This document shows, in pieces, positions 7,745 to 14,854 of a stretch of DNA of 27,124 bases. The stretch lies in contig CAYFVU010000044.1 in the NCBI GenBank assembly GCA_964346645.1, positions 1-27,124 of the forward strand, read 5' to 3'. The translations under genes were made by a program, and so were the position numbers. Each line of letters begins with the position of its first letter. Position 1 is the stretch's first letter. The DNA is from CAYFVU01 sp964346645. GTDB lineage: Bacteria > Spirochaetota > Spirochaetia > DSM-16054 > Sediminispirochaetaceae. The notes under the pieces were generated by a model. The model was not told where the DNA came from. It did not search any database and saw nothing but the letters and a program-made list of their open reading frames with translations.

Positions 7745-8698
7745 ATGATGAAGGAGAATCCCCTGACCGAAGCGGTGCTCCGCTATCAGCAGAACGGAGA
7801 GGGAAAGAAGGAGCTCATCGACGCGATAGCCCTCAAGGCCTACCGCATCGCCCACCGAAAGGCCGACTGGGACGAGGACGATGCGGGCGACTTCTTCTGC
7901 CATTTTCTTCCGAAGATACCGGGATTGATCGACTCCTACAGGGACAAGGGAAGCTCCTTCGAGGTCTATCTGCACGTCCATCTGCTCTGGTCTATTCGGG
8001 GCTATGCCAAGCGCTTGAAGCATCGGCGCTATGAATCCACACTCAACACCTACGACACATTCTGGGAGGTCCACGAGAGGAGACCGGAGGATGCATTCGA
8101 TACTCCCACATCGATTCCCGAAGAGTTTCGAAGGATCTATAAAATAGATGAGAACGGAAGCCTCACCGACTCCGTTTGGAAACAGCGCTTCATCTTTCTT
8201 ATCTTACGAGAGGCCGAGTATCTAGACCACTGCCTCATAGAGAACATCGTCACCGCCACCGGAGTGAACAGGAAGTGGCTGATGAATTGCGTTGTACGCC
8301 TCAAGGAGAGGATCGAAATCCGCCGGAGGCGCCTGGAGACGCTGAGGAGCAAGCGGAACTACTGGTTCTACCGCTACTATCTGCTGCAGATACGTATCGC
8401 AGACACCTACGAGATAGAGACCCGCCGGAAACTGTTAGAAGAGCTCGAGCTCATTCGGCAGAAGTTCCACAGAGCCGCAGAGAGGGTGATCCGCCTCCAC
8501 ACCCATCCGACGAACCTCGACATCGCACAGGTGCTGAACATTCCGAAGGGATCGATAGATTCAGGCATCCACTACGTCATGCGCAAATACCATCAGCTGC
8601 AGAGTCAGAGCGAACCGGAGCATTCCGAGCCTCTATCCGGCTGCCCTCATGCTGCAGAACCATATCCGACCGAGCAGTCGCAGAGAAGAGCCGCCTGA
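7745..8698 (+). CDS. divergent sigma-70-like protein with a long central insertion
   Basis: Probable DNA-binding regulator related to sigma factors; not a standard sigma. Residues about 27-95 read like sigma region 2: an ALKAYRIAHRKADWDEDDAGDFF block, then FEVYLHVHLLWSIRGYAKRLKHRR, matching the helix with aromatic and basic residues that grips the -10. The C-terminal part (about 252-285, TNLDIAQVLNIPKGSIDSGI) has the pattern of a region-4 helix-turn-helix. Between them lie about 150 residues that are strongly basic and helical, with a possible second helix-turn-helix (ENIVTATGVNRKWLMNCVVRL). The tail after about 290 is low-complexity. Two adjacent ATGs occur at 7745 and 7748; AAAAGGA sits 4 and 7 bases upstream respectively. 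A sigma-54-type promoter precedes it. Assignment is by visual resemblance and needs profile comparison. Confidence 0.6.
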   Translation: MMKENPLTEAVLRYQQNGEGKKELIDAIALKAYRIAHRKADWDEDDAGDFFCHFLPKIPGLIDSYRDKGSSFEVYLHVHLLWSIRGYAKRLKHRRYESTLNTYDTFWEVHERRPEDAFDTPTSIPEEFRRIYKIDENGSLTDSVWKQRFIFLILREAEYLDHCLIENIVTATGVNRKWLMNCVVRLKERIEIRRRRLETLRSKRNYWFYRYYLLQIRIADTYEIETRRKLLEELELIRQKFHRAAERVIRLHTHPTNLDIAQVLNIPKGSIDSGIHYVMRKYHQLQSQSEPEHSEPLSGCPHAAEPYPTEQSQRRAA

Positions 8699-8789
8699 AG
8701 CCTTTTTCCCGAAGCGACACAACGGTGGACCTCGATCCGCAGCGGCACACATGGTGGACGGAGCCGGCCGTTTTCGCTATGCTCCTGGC

Positions 8790-9374
8790 ATGGAGATATT
8801 TCTGGCAACGGAAAACCGCCACAAAGTGGAGGAGCTGGGGGCGATCTTCGCGGGACACCGTCTGGTCACCCCCGGAGAGCGCGGCATAGACTACTACTTC
8901 GAGGAGACCGGCTCGAGCTACTTCGAGAACGCCTACGGCAAGGCGATGAAACTGTTCGAGACAGTCGGCAGGCCGGTGTTGGCCGACGACTCCGGCCTCT
9001 CGGTGCCGGCCCTCGACGGTGCTCCGGGGATCTACTCCTCGCGCTACGGTTCTCCTCGAGAAGGTCAGAAACTCGAGACTCCCGAGCGCAACCGCTACCT
9101 CCTCTCGAAGATGGAGGGGATAGAGGAGCGTAGGGGCTTCTTCGTCTGCTGCATGGTGCTCGTGCTCGAGGAGTACCGCTTTCTCGTCGCGCAGGAGACC
9201 GTAGACGGGATCATCACCGGGGAACCTCGGGGAGAAGGCGGATTCGGCTACGATCCCCTCTTCTATCTCCCTTCGCACGAGTGCACGGTCGCACAGCTCT
9301 CCGAAAAGGAGAAGAACCGCATCAGCCACAGAGGAAAGGCGGGAAAGAGGATCCGTACCCTCTTAGACGCATAG
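8790..9374 (+). CDS. rdgB: non-canonical purine NTP pyrophosphatase (RdgB/HAM1 family)
   Basis: Hydrolyses ITP, dITP and XTP to monophosphates, keeping deaminated purines out of nucleic acids. From ATG 8790 the 194-residue product begins with the family's usual N-terminus, FLATENRHKVEEL (Thr7, Asn9 and Lys12 contact the nucleotide). ADDSGL with Asp67, PGIYSSRYG, GGFGYDPLF and ISHRGKA follow in the conserved order. The reading frame is open back to 8649, but that extension resembles no part of the family and overlaps the previous gene, so 8790 is chosen even though no good ribosome binding site is visible. A second in-frame ATG at 8751 is possible. The hypoxanthine-DNA glycosylase-like gene at 12.3-12.9 kb would act on the same kind of lesion. 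Confidence 0.92.
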   Translation: MEIFLATENRHKVEELGAIFAGHRLVTPGERGIDYYFEETGSSYFENAYGKAMKLFETVGRPVLADDSGLSVPALDGAPGIYSSRYGSPREGQKLETPERNRYLLSKMEGIEERRGFFVCCMVLVLEEYRFLVAQETVDGIITGEPRGEGGFGYDPLFYLPSHECTVAQLSEKEKNRISHRGKAGKRIRTLLDA

Positions 9375-9393
9375 GACAACGGACGGCAGTCAC

Positions 9394-9419
9394 GTGACCT
9401 TCGGTGACCTTAGGTGACC
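9394..9419 (+). repeat. triple GTGACC direct repeat with a 10-bp period
   Basis: GTGACC occurs at 9394-9399, 9404-9409 and 9414-9419, with near-identical four-base spacers (TTCG, TTAG). CATAAT, a possible -10, follows directly at 9421-9426. The array lies 78 bases before the pepF start and is the only distinctive element in that gap. Helically phased direct repeats beside a -10 suggest an operator or activator site for pepF. Confidence 0.5.
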
Positions 9420-9496
9420 GCATAATGTAACTCATGGTAAAAAATAGATAAAAAAGAAAAGAGAACAGAGCAGTAGACCACAAGGAGTGTTCAGCA

Positions 9497-11317
9497 ATGG
9501 CGAATAACGAAAACGGCGAGAAGACAAAAATACCGACGCGGGGGGAGATCCCCGAGAAGGATACGTGGGACCTCTCGAAGCTCTTCCCCGACAACGAGTC
9601 GTGGGAGAGAGGACTCGAAGAGCTGGAGCAGCGTATCCCCGAGTTCAAAAAGTTCTCCGGAACCCTCGCAGATTCTGCGGCTGCCCTCGAGAGCTGTCTC
9701 GACTATCTGACGGAGACAGAGCATCTCGAGGAGCGCCTCGGATACTACGCCCACCTGCGGACCACCGAAGACGTGGGCAACGACAGCGGTCAGGAGCGCT
9801 TCTCTCGCTACATGCGAATCGCCACCCGCTTTTCCGCCGAGACGAGCTTTATCGTGCCGGAGATACAGGCGATTCCCGATGAGAAGATGGAACAGTTCCT
9901 CTCCTCTCCCGAGCTAGAGAAATATAAAATCCTCCTGCGCAAGATACGCCGCTTCAGACCCTATGTGCTCACTCCCGCCGAGGAGAAGCTCCTCGCGATG
10001 CAGGCCGAGGCGAAGCAGACCCCGGAGAAGGCCTTCTCCTCGCTGACCAACGTCGACATGGAGTTCGGCACAATCTCTACTCCTGAGGGCGAGCGTCCGC
10101 TGAGCCAATCGACTTACGGCTCCCTGATGATCCACCGGGACCGCGATGTGCGCGAGAGGACCTACCGCAGCTTCTACCGGGTCTTCGACGGCCACAAGCA
10201 CACCCTCTCCACACTCTATGAGGGCAGTGTGCAGCAGGACATCTACGAGGCCGACGTGCGGGGCTACCCCTCCACCAGGGCCATGGCGCTTTTCCCGGAC
10301 AAGGTGCCGGAGAATGTCTACGACAACCTGATAGAGACGGTACACGAGAACCTGCCGACTCTGCAGCACTACTACGAGCTCCGCAGGAAGGCCCTTGGTG
10401 TCGACTCTCTCGCCCACTGGGACGTCTACGTGCCTATGGTGGGTAATATCAGCACCGATTATCCCTACGAGGAGGCGGTGGAGACGATATACGATGCCCT
10501 CGCACCGCTCGGCGACGAGTACCGGGAGACTCTTCGCTCGGGACTGCTCGGCCGCTGGGTCGACCGCTACGAGAACAAGGGCAAGCGATCGGGCGCCTTC
10601 TCCGCCGGCAGCTACGACGGAGATCCGTACATCCTCATGAACTACAAACGGGACGTGCTGCGCGACCTCTTTACCCTCGCCCACGAGGGTGGCCACTCGA
10701 TGCACTCCTGGTACAGCGCCCGCAGCAATCCGTTCCAGCACTACAGCTACACCATCTTCGAGGCGGAAGTGGCCTCCACCTTCAACGAGCAGCTGACCGC
10801 CCGCTACCTCCTCGACCACGCCGACGACGAGAAGATGAAGGCATATGTGGTGAACAAGCAGGTCGACGACTTCGTGGCGACGGTATTCCGGCAAACCATG
10901 TTCGCCGAGTTCGAACACCTGTGCCACGAGATGGCCGAAAAGGGCACCCCCCTCACCCTCGAGACGCTGAGGAAGACCTACCGCAGCCTGCTCACCAAGT
11001 ACTTCGGCGAGGATGTTCGCATCCCCGAAGAGGGTGACCTGGAGGGACTGCGTATCCCCCACTTCTACCGAGCCTTCTACGTCTACAAGTACGCCACCGG
11101 ACTCTCCGCCGCGGTGAGTCTATCGAACCGTGTAATGGAGGGAGGAGAGAAGGAGCGCGATCAGTACATCGAGTTCCTGAAATCCGGCGGCAGCCGCTTT
11201 CCTCTCGAGTCGCTGCAGGTAGCCGGCGTCGACATGAGCTCACCCGAACCTATTCGCAGCGCGATGAAGTCCTTCGGACAACAGGTCGAGCGGCTGGAGT
11301 CGTTTCTTTTGAAATAG
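9497..11317 (+). CDS. pepF: oligoendopeptidase F (M3B metallopeptidase)
   Basis: Cytoplasmic zinc peptidase that cleaves oligopeptides, typically of 7-17 residues, helping recycle the products of Clp and Lon. The 606-residue product has the normal PepF length. The zinc site is intact: HEGGH at 396-400 (ligands His396 and His400, catalytic Glu397) and the third ligand Glu424 in FEAEVASTF. The N-terminal helical part begins at WDLSKLFPDNESWE, as is usual for the family. No signal peptide is present. AAGGAG lies nine bases before the ATG. Leu codons are strongly biased to CTC, as in the neighbours. The gene is monocistronic: a repeat array upstream and a convergent gene with an intervening hairpin downstream. 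Confidence 0.95.
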   Translation: MANNENGEKTKIPTRGEIPEKDTWDLSKLFPDNESWERGLEELEQRIPEFKKFSGTLADSAAALESCLDYLTETEHLEERLGYYAHLRTTEDVGNDSGQERFSRYMRIATRFSAETSFIVPEIQAIPDEKMEQFLSSPELEKYKILLRKIRRFRPYVLTPAEEKLLAMQAEAKQTPEKAFSSLTNVDMEFGTISTPEGERPLSQSTYGSLMIHRDRDVRERTYRSFYRVFDGHKHTLSTLYEGSVQQDIYEADVRGYPSTRAMALFPDKVPENVYDNLIETVHENLPTLQHYYELRRKALGVDSLAHWDVYVPMVGNISTDYPYEEAVETIYDALAPLGDEYRETLRSGLLGRWVDRYENKGKRSGAFSAGSYDGDPYILMNYKRDVLRDLFTLAHEGGHSMHSWYSARSNPFQHYSYTIFEAEVASTFNEQLTARYLLDHADDEKMKAYVVNKQVDDFVATVFRQTMFAEFEHLCHEMAEKGTPLTLETLRKTYRSLLTKYFGEDVRIPEEGDLEGLRIPHFYRAFYVYKYATGLSAAVSLSNRVMEGGEKERDQYIEFLKSGGSRFPLESLQVAGVDMSSPEPIRSAMKSFGQQVERLESFLLK

Positions 11318-11349
11318 GCAGGTGGGACCTTCGGCGCCGCCCGCCTATT
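11313..11349. terminator. hairpin between convergent genes, possible bidirectional terminator
   Basis: AATAGGC at 11313-11319 pairs with GCCTATT at 11343-11349; the stem continues inward through GG pairs with one mismatch and one G-T wobble, around a TTCGGC-containing loop. It covers both stop codons of the convergent pepF and reductase-like genes. No long T-tract follows on either side, so efficiency is uncertain. Confidence 0.5.
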
Positions 11350-12310
11350 CCGTCTCTTCCTCTTCGAAGTAGGCCGAGAAGAGGTAGTGCAGGTGTTCAT
11401 CAGCCGCGGCGGTCTCCTCGGCAAAATCGAGAAACTGATCGGCGAGAACTATCGGCTCCCCGCCTGCCCGCAGCCCCGCCTCTTCGATGCCGATGCGACT
11501 CGAGGCCGAGTCGAACTGCCCCTTCATCATATTTGCGATGATAAATATCGGCACGTAGCGGTACATGGAGAGCGAGGGGGGCGAGAGCTCGTAGCCGGCA
11601 CTCCGCACGGCCGCGAGAGCCTCCCGAATGCCCTGTATCATCAGCTTGAGGAGATCGCCTCTTACCGTGAGATTTTCCAGCGATCCGCCGGCGAAGAGCA
11701 GCGCCGCCGTCATCGGCAGTCTGATCGCCGCCTGGCTGAGGAAAACCGCGCGAATGCTACCGCTCCCGCCGACCGGAATGCCCGCGTCGGTAAAGACCTG
11801 ACAGAGCTCACCCGTTTCCTCGGAAACTTCCCCGCGCAACGTGCCGACGGTGATGCCGCGCTGCTCTTCCCTCCCCTCCTCGCGGTCACAGAAGACGACG
11901 CGCAGCTCATCCCGCTCGAAGTAGGCAGACACTCCGGGGTAGCCGAACACCGTCCGCTCCTCTCCGATTATCTCCGCCCAACGCTCCATGCCGGAGACAT
12001 AGCCGCCGACCATGAAAATGCGGTGCACGTTTTTTAGCGATGCAATGGACTCGAGCTGCTTCTCGACATGATGGCTCGGCAGCGTGACGACGGCGAGGGG
12101 GAAAAACTCGTCTGGGGGAACCGTCGAGAGGAGACGAATCGACTCGTCGTGCTCGAGTCCGCTCAGCCCGTCTTCGAAGCGGACCGTCACGTCGCCCTCC
12201 GGCGGGCTGTCCTGCCGCGGATCCGCAACGGTTACCGCGTAGCCCGTCTCGGTGAACCTGTAGGCGAAGTAGAGGCCGAGCGCGCCGAATCCGTAGATGA
12301 GCAGCTTCAT
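11345..12310 (-). CDS. ketopantoate-reductase-like (PanE/ApbA fold) protein, probably not a canonical PanE
   Basis: Predicted NAD(P)-binding oxidoreductase of 321 residues. The N-terminus LLIYGFGALGLYFAYRF has the GxGxxG dinucleotide motif of the PanE/ApbA family, and total length and two-domain layout fit. In true ketopantoate reductases a helix carries a catalytic Lys and conserved Asn residues shortly before a P-L-T-A stretch. Here the equivalent segment reads FLSQAAIRLPMTA, with none of them, so 2-dehydropantoate reduction is doubtful. The start is ATG 12308-12310, overlapping the upstream gene's stop as ATGA; the frame is open further upstream but that part is the shadow of the glycosylase gene. 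Coupling to a DNA repair enzyme gives no clear functional hint. Confidence 0.75.
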   Translation of the reverse strand: MKLLIYGFGALGLYFAYRFTETGYAVTVADPRQDSPPEGDVTVRFEDGLSGLEHDESIRLLSTVPPDEFFPLAVVTLPSHHVEKQLESIASLKNVHRIFMVGGYVSGMERWAEIIGEERTVFGYPGVSAYFERDELRVVFCDREEGREEQRGITVGTLRGEVSEETGELCQVFTDAGIPVGGSGSIRAVFLSQAAIRLPMTAALLFAGGSLENLTVRGDLLKLMIQGIREALAAVRSAGYELSPPSLSMYRYVPIFIIANMMKGQFDSASSRIGIEEAGLRAGGEPIVLADQFLDFAEETAAADEHLHYLFSAYFEEEETE

Positions 12311-12921
12311 TCGTCCGCACCCCCCGCGGACGACTCCATCGGGGCAGGCCGGCCCCCCTTCTGCCCCATGGCGTACTGCGCCACCAGCGTCCACTCCTCG
12401 ATCTTGTCCTCCATACGCTTTGCATGCGTGGTGGGAATGGGGCTCGTCGAGGGCAGCCTGCAGACGGCCACCTCGAAGCGATCGATGTGCCGACAGCGAG
12501 ACGCCGTCGCCGGCCTCCCCTCGATATACCCGTAGAGACGCAGGGCCTTCCAGAATCCGTTGTGAGCCCTATGCCCGTTCGCCGCTACGAGCCGGATGCT
12601 CGGATACTCTTCGAGCAGGGACCCGATGTCCCGGTAGGCCGCATCTTCTATGCTCTGATCGAGACTCCCATCTCTGAGGCAGTCGGAAATTACGTCCCAG
12701 ACGGCGATTCCCCGCTGTTCGAGAAAGGCGACGCGTCTCTCATAGCTCTCCGGCAGTGCACCGGCGTCGAAGACCCGGTAGATCAGCGGCCAAAAATGGT
12801 TGCGCGGGTGCCCGTAGTACTGCCCCCGCTTCAGGCTCTCTACGCCGGGCATGCTGCCGAGTATGAGCACCCGGGGCTCGCTTCCGAGAATGGGCGGAAA
12901 GGCGTGGATACGCGGATTCAT
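12307..12921 (-). CDS. hypoxanthine-DNA glycosylase-like protein (family 6 of the UDG superfamily)
   Basis: Predicted base-excision repair enzyme removing deaminated adenine (hypoxanthine) from DNA. The 204-residue protein shows the superfamily's first motif as LILGSMPGVESL (about 19-30), followed by the family-6 signature QYYGHPRNHFW (34-44), in which Asn41 is the candidate catalytic residue by analogy with characterised HDG proteins. The later GIAVWDVISDCLRDGSLD and LVAANGHRAHNGFW segments also fit the fold. The C-terminal loop PSTSPIPTT matches the leucine-loop position. The closest alternative is a mismatch-specific Mug-type enzyme, but the YYGHPRN motif favours family 6. The stop overlaps the next gene's ATG. 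It is divergent from the flavodiiron gene, so both could respond to the inverted repeat between them. Confidence 0.85.
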   Translation of the reverse strand: MNPRIHAFPPILGSEPRVLILGSMPGVESLKRGQYYGHPRNHFWPLIYRVFDAGALPESYERRVAFLEQRGIAVWDVISDCLRDGSLDQSIEDAAYRDIGSLLEEYPSIRLVAANGHRAHNGFWKALRLYGYIEGRPATASRCRHIDRFEVAVCRLPSTSPIPTTHAKRMEDKIEEWTLVAQYAMGQKGGRPAPMESSAGGADE

Positions 12922-12982
12922 ACCCTTGAGCCTAACACGGGAGAGCGCATTTTAGAAGAAGTCCGAAGAAATTTCAGCCATG

Positions 12983-12998
12983 TGTAACATATATTACA
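12983..12998. promoter_or_regulatory. TGTAA-N6-TTACA inverted repeat, candidate operator
   Basis: Perfect 5-bp arms TGTAA (12983-12987) and TTACA (12994-12998) around CATATA, in the AT-rich 137-base gap between the glycosylase gene and the flavodiiron gene. The 16-bp size and GTA-N8-TAC core are of the kind bound by CRP/FNR-family regulators. It lies about 60 bases before the fprA start codon, with AT-rich possible promoter sequence between. No regulator can be assigned. Confidence 0.5.
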
Positions 12999-13058
12999 TA
13001 TTTACTCAACTTTATTTACTACACTGTAGATGTAAACCAACGTAAAGGAGGCGGAGAC

Positions 13059-14252
13059 ATGAAACGCCAGATTAAGACCAACGTATCCTGGGTCGGAAAG
13101 ATCGACTGGGAGCTCAGCAAATTCCACGGAGACGAGTACTCCACCCATCAGGGCAGCTCTTACAACTCGTACCTGGTAGAGGAGGAGAAGACGGTGCTCA
13201 TAGACACGGTCTGGGCGCCTTTCGGTGAGGAGTTCGTGGAGAACCTCGCTTCGGAGATCGACCTGAACGAGATCGACTACATCATTGCAAACCATGCGGA
13301 GATAGACCACAGCGGAGCCCTGCCCGAGCTGATGCGCCGCATTCCCGACGTACCGATATTCTGCACCGAAAACGGGGTCAAATCGCTGAAGGGCCACTAC
13401 CACCAGGACTGGGACTTCCGGACGGTAAAGACCGGTGACAGCCTCGAGATCGGCAACGGGAAAGAGCTGGTCTTCGTGGAGGCGCCGATGCTCCACTGGC
13501 CCGACAGCATGTTTACCTACCTCACCGAGGACGCAGTCCTCTTCAGCAACGATGCCTTCGGACAGCACTACGCCTCAGAGGATCTCTTCAACGACCTCGT
13601 CGACCAGGACGAGCTCTACCGGGAGGCGAAGAAGTACTACGCCAACATCCTCGCCCCCTTCAGCCCCCTCGTGACCAAGAAGATCAAGGAGCTCCTCGGT
13701 ATGGAGCTGCCGGTCGACATCATCGCCACGAGCCACGGAGTCATATGGCGCGAGAATCCTACCCAGATCGTCGAGAAGTACCTCGAGTGGGCCGACTCCT
13801 ACAAGGAAAACCTCATAACCATCGCCTACGACAGCATGTGGAACGGGACCAGACGTCTTGCGGAGGCGATCGCGGAAGGCATCAAGCAGAAGGATCCGGA
13901 CGTAGAGGTGAAGCTCTTGAACACGGCGAAGCGGGACAAGAACGACGTAATTACCGAGATCTTCGCTTCGAAGGGCTTTCTCCTCGGCTCTCCCACCATC
14001 AACAAGGGAATACTTACCTCGATTGCCTCCCTCATCGAGGAGGTGAAGGGTCTCAGGTTCAAGGGAAAGAAGGCGGCGAGTTTCGGCACCTACGGATGGA
14101 GCGGCGAGTCTGTCAAACGCCTCGCGGAGGGACTCGAGGCCTGCGGCTTCGAGCTCACCAACGACGGCTTCTCCGCCCTCTGGAATCCCGACGACGAGAG
14201 CATAGAGCGGGCCCGCAGTTTCGGTGCAGACTTTGCCACGGCAGTCGAATAG
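13059..14252 (+). CDS. fprA: flavodiiron protein (A-type flavoprotein), O2/NO reductase
   Basis: Cytoplasmic enzyme of anaerobes that reduces O2 to water and/or NO to N2O with electrons usually delivered by rubredoxin. The 397-residue protein has a metallo-beta-lactamase-like domain (1 to about 250) and a flavodoxin domain (about 255-397, FMN loop YDSMWNGTRR). All diiron positions are present: His79, Glu81, Asp83 and His84 in NHAEIDHSG, His146 in MLHWPD, Asp165 in SNDAFG and His226 in ATSHGV. Length and layout are those of class A; no fused rubredoxin or reductase is seen. AAAGGAGG precedes the ATG. A strong terminator follows, so it is monocistronic. O2 versus NO preference cannot be read from sequence. 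Confidence 0.95.
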   Translation: MKRQIKTNVSWVGKIDWELSKFHGDEYSTHQGSSYNSYLVEEEKTVLIDTVWAPFGEEFVENLASEIDLNEIDYIIANHAEIDHSGALPELMRRIPDVPIFCTENGVKSLKGHYHQDWDFRTVKTGDSLEIGNGKELVFVEAPMLHWPDSMFTYLTEDAVLFSNDAFGQHYASEDLFNDLVDQDELYREAKKYYANILAPFSPLVTKKIKELLGMELPVDIIATSHGVIWRENPTQIVEKYLEWADSYKENLITIAYDSMWNGTRRLAEAIAEGIKQKDPDVEVKLLNTAKRDKNDVITEIFASKGFLLGSPTINKGILTSIASLIEEVKGLRFKGKKAASFGTYGWSGESVKRLAEGLEACGFELTNDGFSALWNPDDESIERARSFGADFATAVE

Positions 14253-14298
14253 CAGGTTCGTAGTCGAGTTCGGCTACTCCGACCCAGAGTCCACCGCA

Positions 14299-14330
14299 CC
14301 GAAGCCGCGCTTGTCGCGGCTTCGGTATTT
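14299..14330 (+). terminator. Rho-independent terminator after fprA
   Basis: Perfect 11-bp stem CCGAAGCCGCG / CGCGGCTTCGG with a CTTGT loop, followed by TATTT. It starts 46 bases after the fprA stop. Confidence 0.85.
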
Positions 14331-14355
14331 GCCCGAAATAATTAAGCCGAGAGGA

Positions 14356-14384
14356 TTGACGAAAAACACACATTTGTGTACATT
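14356..14384 (+). promoter_or_regulatory. promoter for tRNA-Leu
   Basis: TTGACG (14356-14361), a 17-base spacer and TACATT (14379-14384). Transcription would begin near 14391, 15 bases before the mature tRNA 5' end. Confidence 0.65.
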
Positions 14385-14405
14385 AAGCGTCGAACAATAC
14401 GTTAT

Positions 14406-14490
14406 GCAGCAGTGGTGGAATTGGTAGACACGCTAGCTTGAGGGGCTAGTGGGCATTGCGCCTGTGCTGGTTCAAGTCCAGTCTGCTGCA
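14406..14490 (+). tRNA. tRNA-Leu (anticodon GAG)
   Basis: An 85-nucleotide class II tRNA. Acceptor GCAGCAG pairs fully with CTGCTGC, with A as discriminator. The D-arm contains GTGG...GGTAGACAC. The anticodon stem CTAGC/GCTAG encloses loop TTGAGGG, giving anticodon GAG. A long variable arm (GGGC ATT GCGCC) and a T-arm GCTGG-TTCAAGT-CCAGT complete the fold. The 3' CCA is not encoded (ACT follows the acceptor). The anticodon reads CUC/CUU; CTC is by far the commonest Leu codon in the surrounding genes. Confidence 0.95.
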
Positions 14491-14520
14491 CTATAAGGCC
14501 TTGGAATACGAGGAATTATT

Positions 14521-14547
14521 AATCCCTACTTTGTGTAGGGATTTTTT
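14521..14547 (+). terminator. Rho-independent terminator after tRNA-Leu
   Basis: Stem AATCCCTAC / GTAGGGATT of 9 bp with a TTTGT loop, then a run of T to 14547. It lies 30 bases after the tRNA. Confidence 0.88.
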
Positions 14548-14854
14548 ATGACCAAGCGTGCCACAAATGTTCCCAATTTTGCCCTTGAAAGTAGAATGTA
14601 AAGTTATTTAAATATCGTTTTTTTTTCGGGCAGCGCAAAAGACTCATACCTTAGCTCCTCTTGATCTATGAGGTATCGAGTCACTCTACCAACTCGTCTA
14701 TTTTCCGAAACAGTGCTGCCGACTGGCGCCACCGATCCGGGACTTACATTTGCCAATAATTAAAGTTGATTCCGATCCGGCTCGATAGATATCCGCTTCT
14801 TCTCTACTCCAAAATAGATAGGAGATACTAATACGGTTCGGCGGGAGCACATAA
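14548..14854. other. 307-base gap without a convincing gene
   Basis: AT-richer than the flanks, with no open reading frame that looks real. It holds a minus-strand hairpin (14641-14682) interpreted as the terminator of the sulfatase/maturase transcript. On the minus strand a stretch around 14680-14700 reads like a tRNA D-arm (GAGTTGGTAGAG), but no matching acceptor or T-arm was found. No insertion-sequence ends or tRNA-end duplication were seen. Confidence 0.5.
14637..14682 (-). terminator. possible minus-strand terminator of the sulfatase-maturase operon
   Basis: On the minus strand GACTC-G-ATACCT pairs with AGGTATGAGTC (11 bp with one bulged G) around a 19-base loop and is followed by TTTT. 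It lies about 170 bases beyond the maturase stop. The loop is large and the T-run short, so this is a moderate call. Confidence 0.45.

Noticed and set aside
9374..9387. GG-N10-GC spacing before pepF as a second sigma-54 promoter
   Set aside because: Only the dinucleotides match; the surrounding bases do not fit TGGCAC or TTGCA, and it overlaps the rdgB stop.
9914..11062. 382-codon minus-strand open frame inside pepF
   Set aside because: Antisense shadow of a fully conserved metallopeptidase; no ribosome binding site and no family resemblance.
14637..14720. Possible tRNA remnant on the minus strand with a GAGTTGGTAGAG D-arm-like segment
   Set aside because: No matching acceptor, anticodon arm or TTC-containing T-arm could be assembled; the region is better explained by a terminator hairpin.
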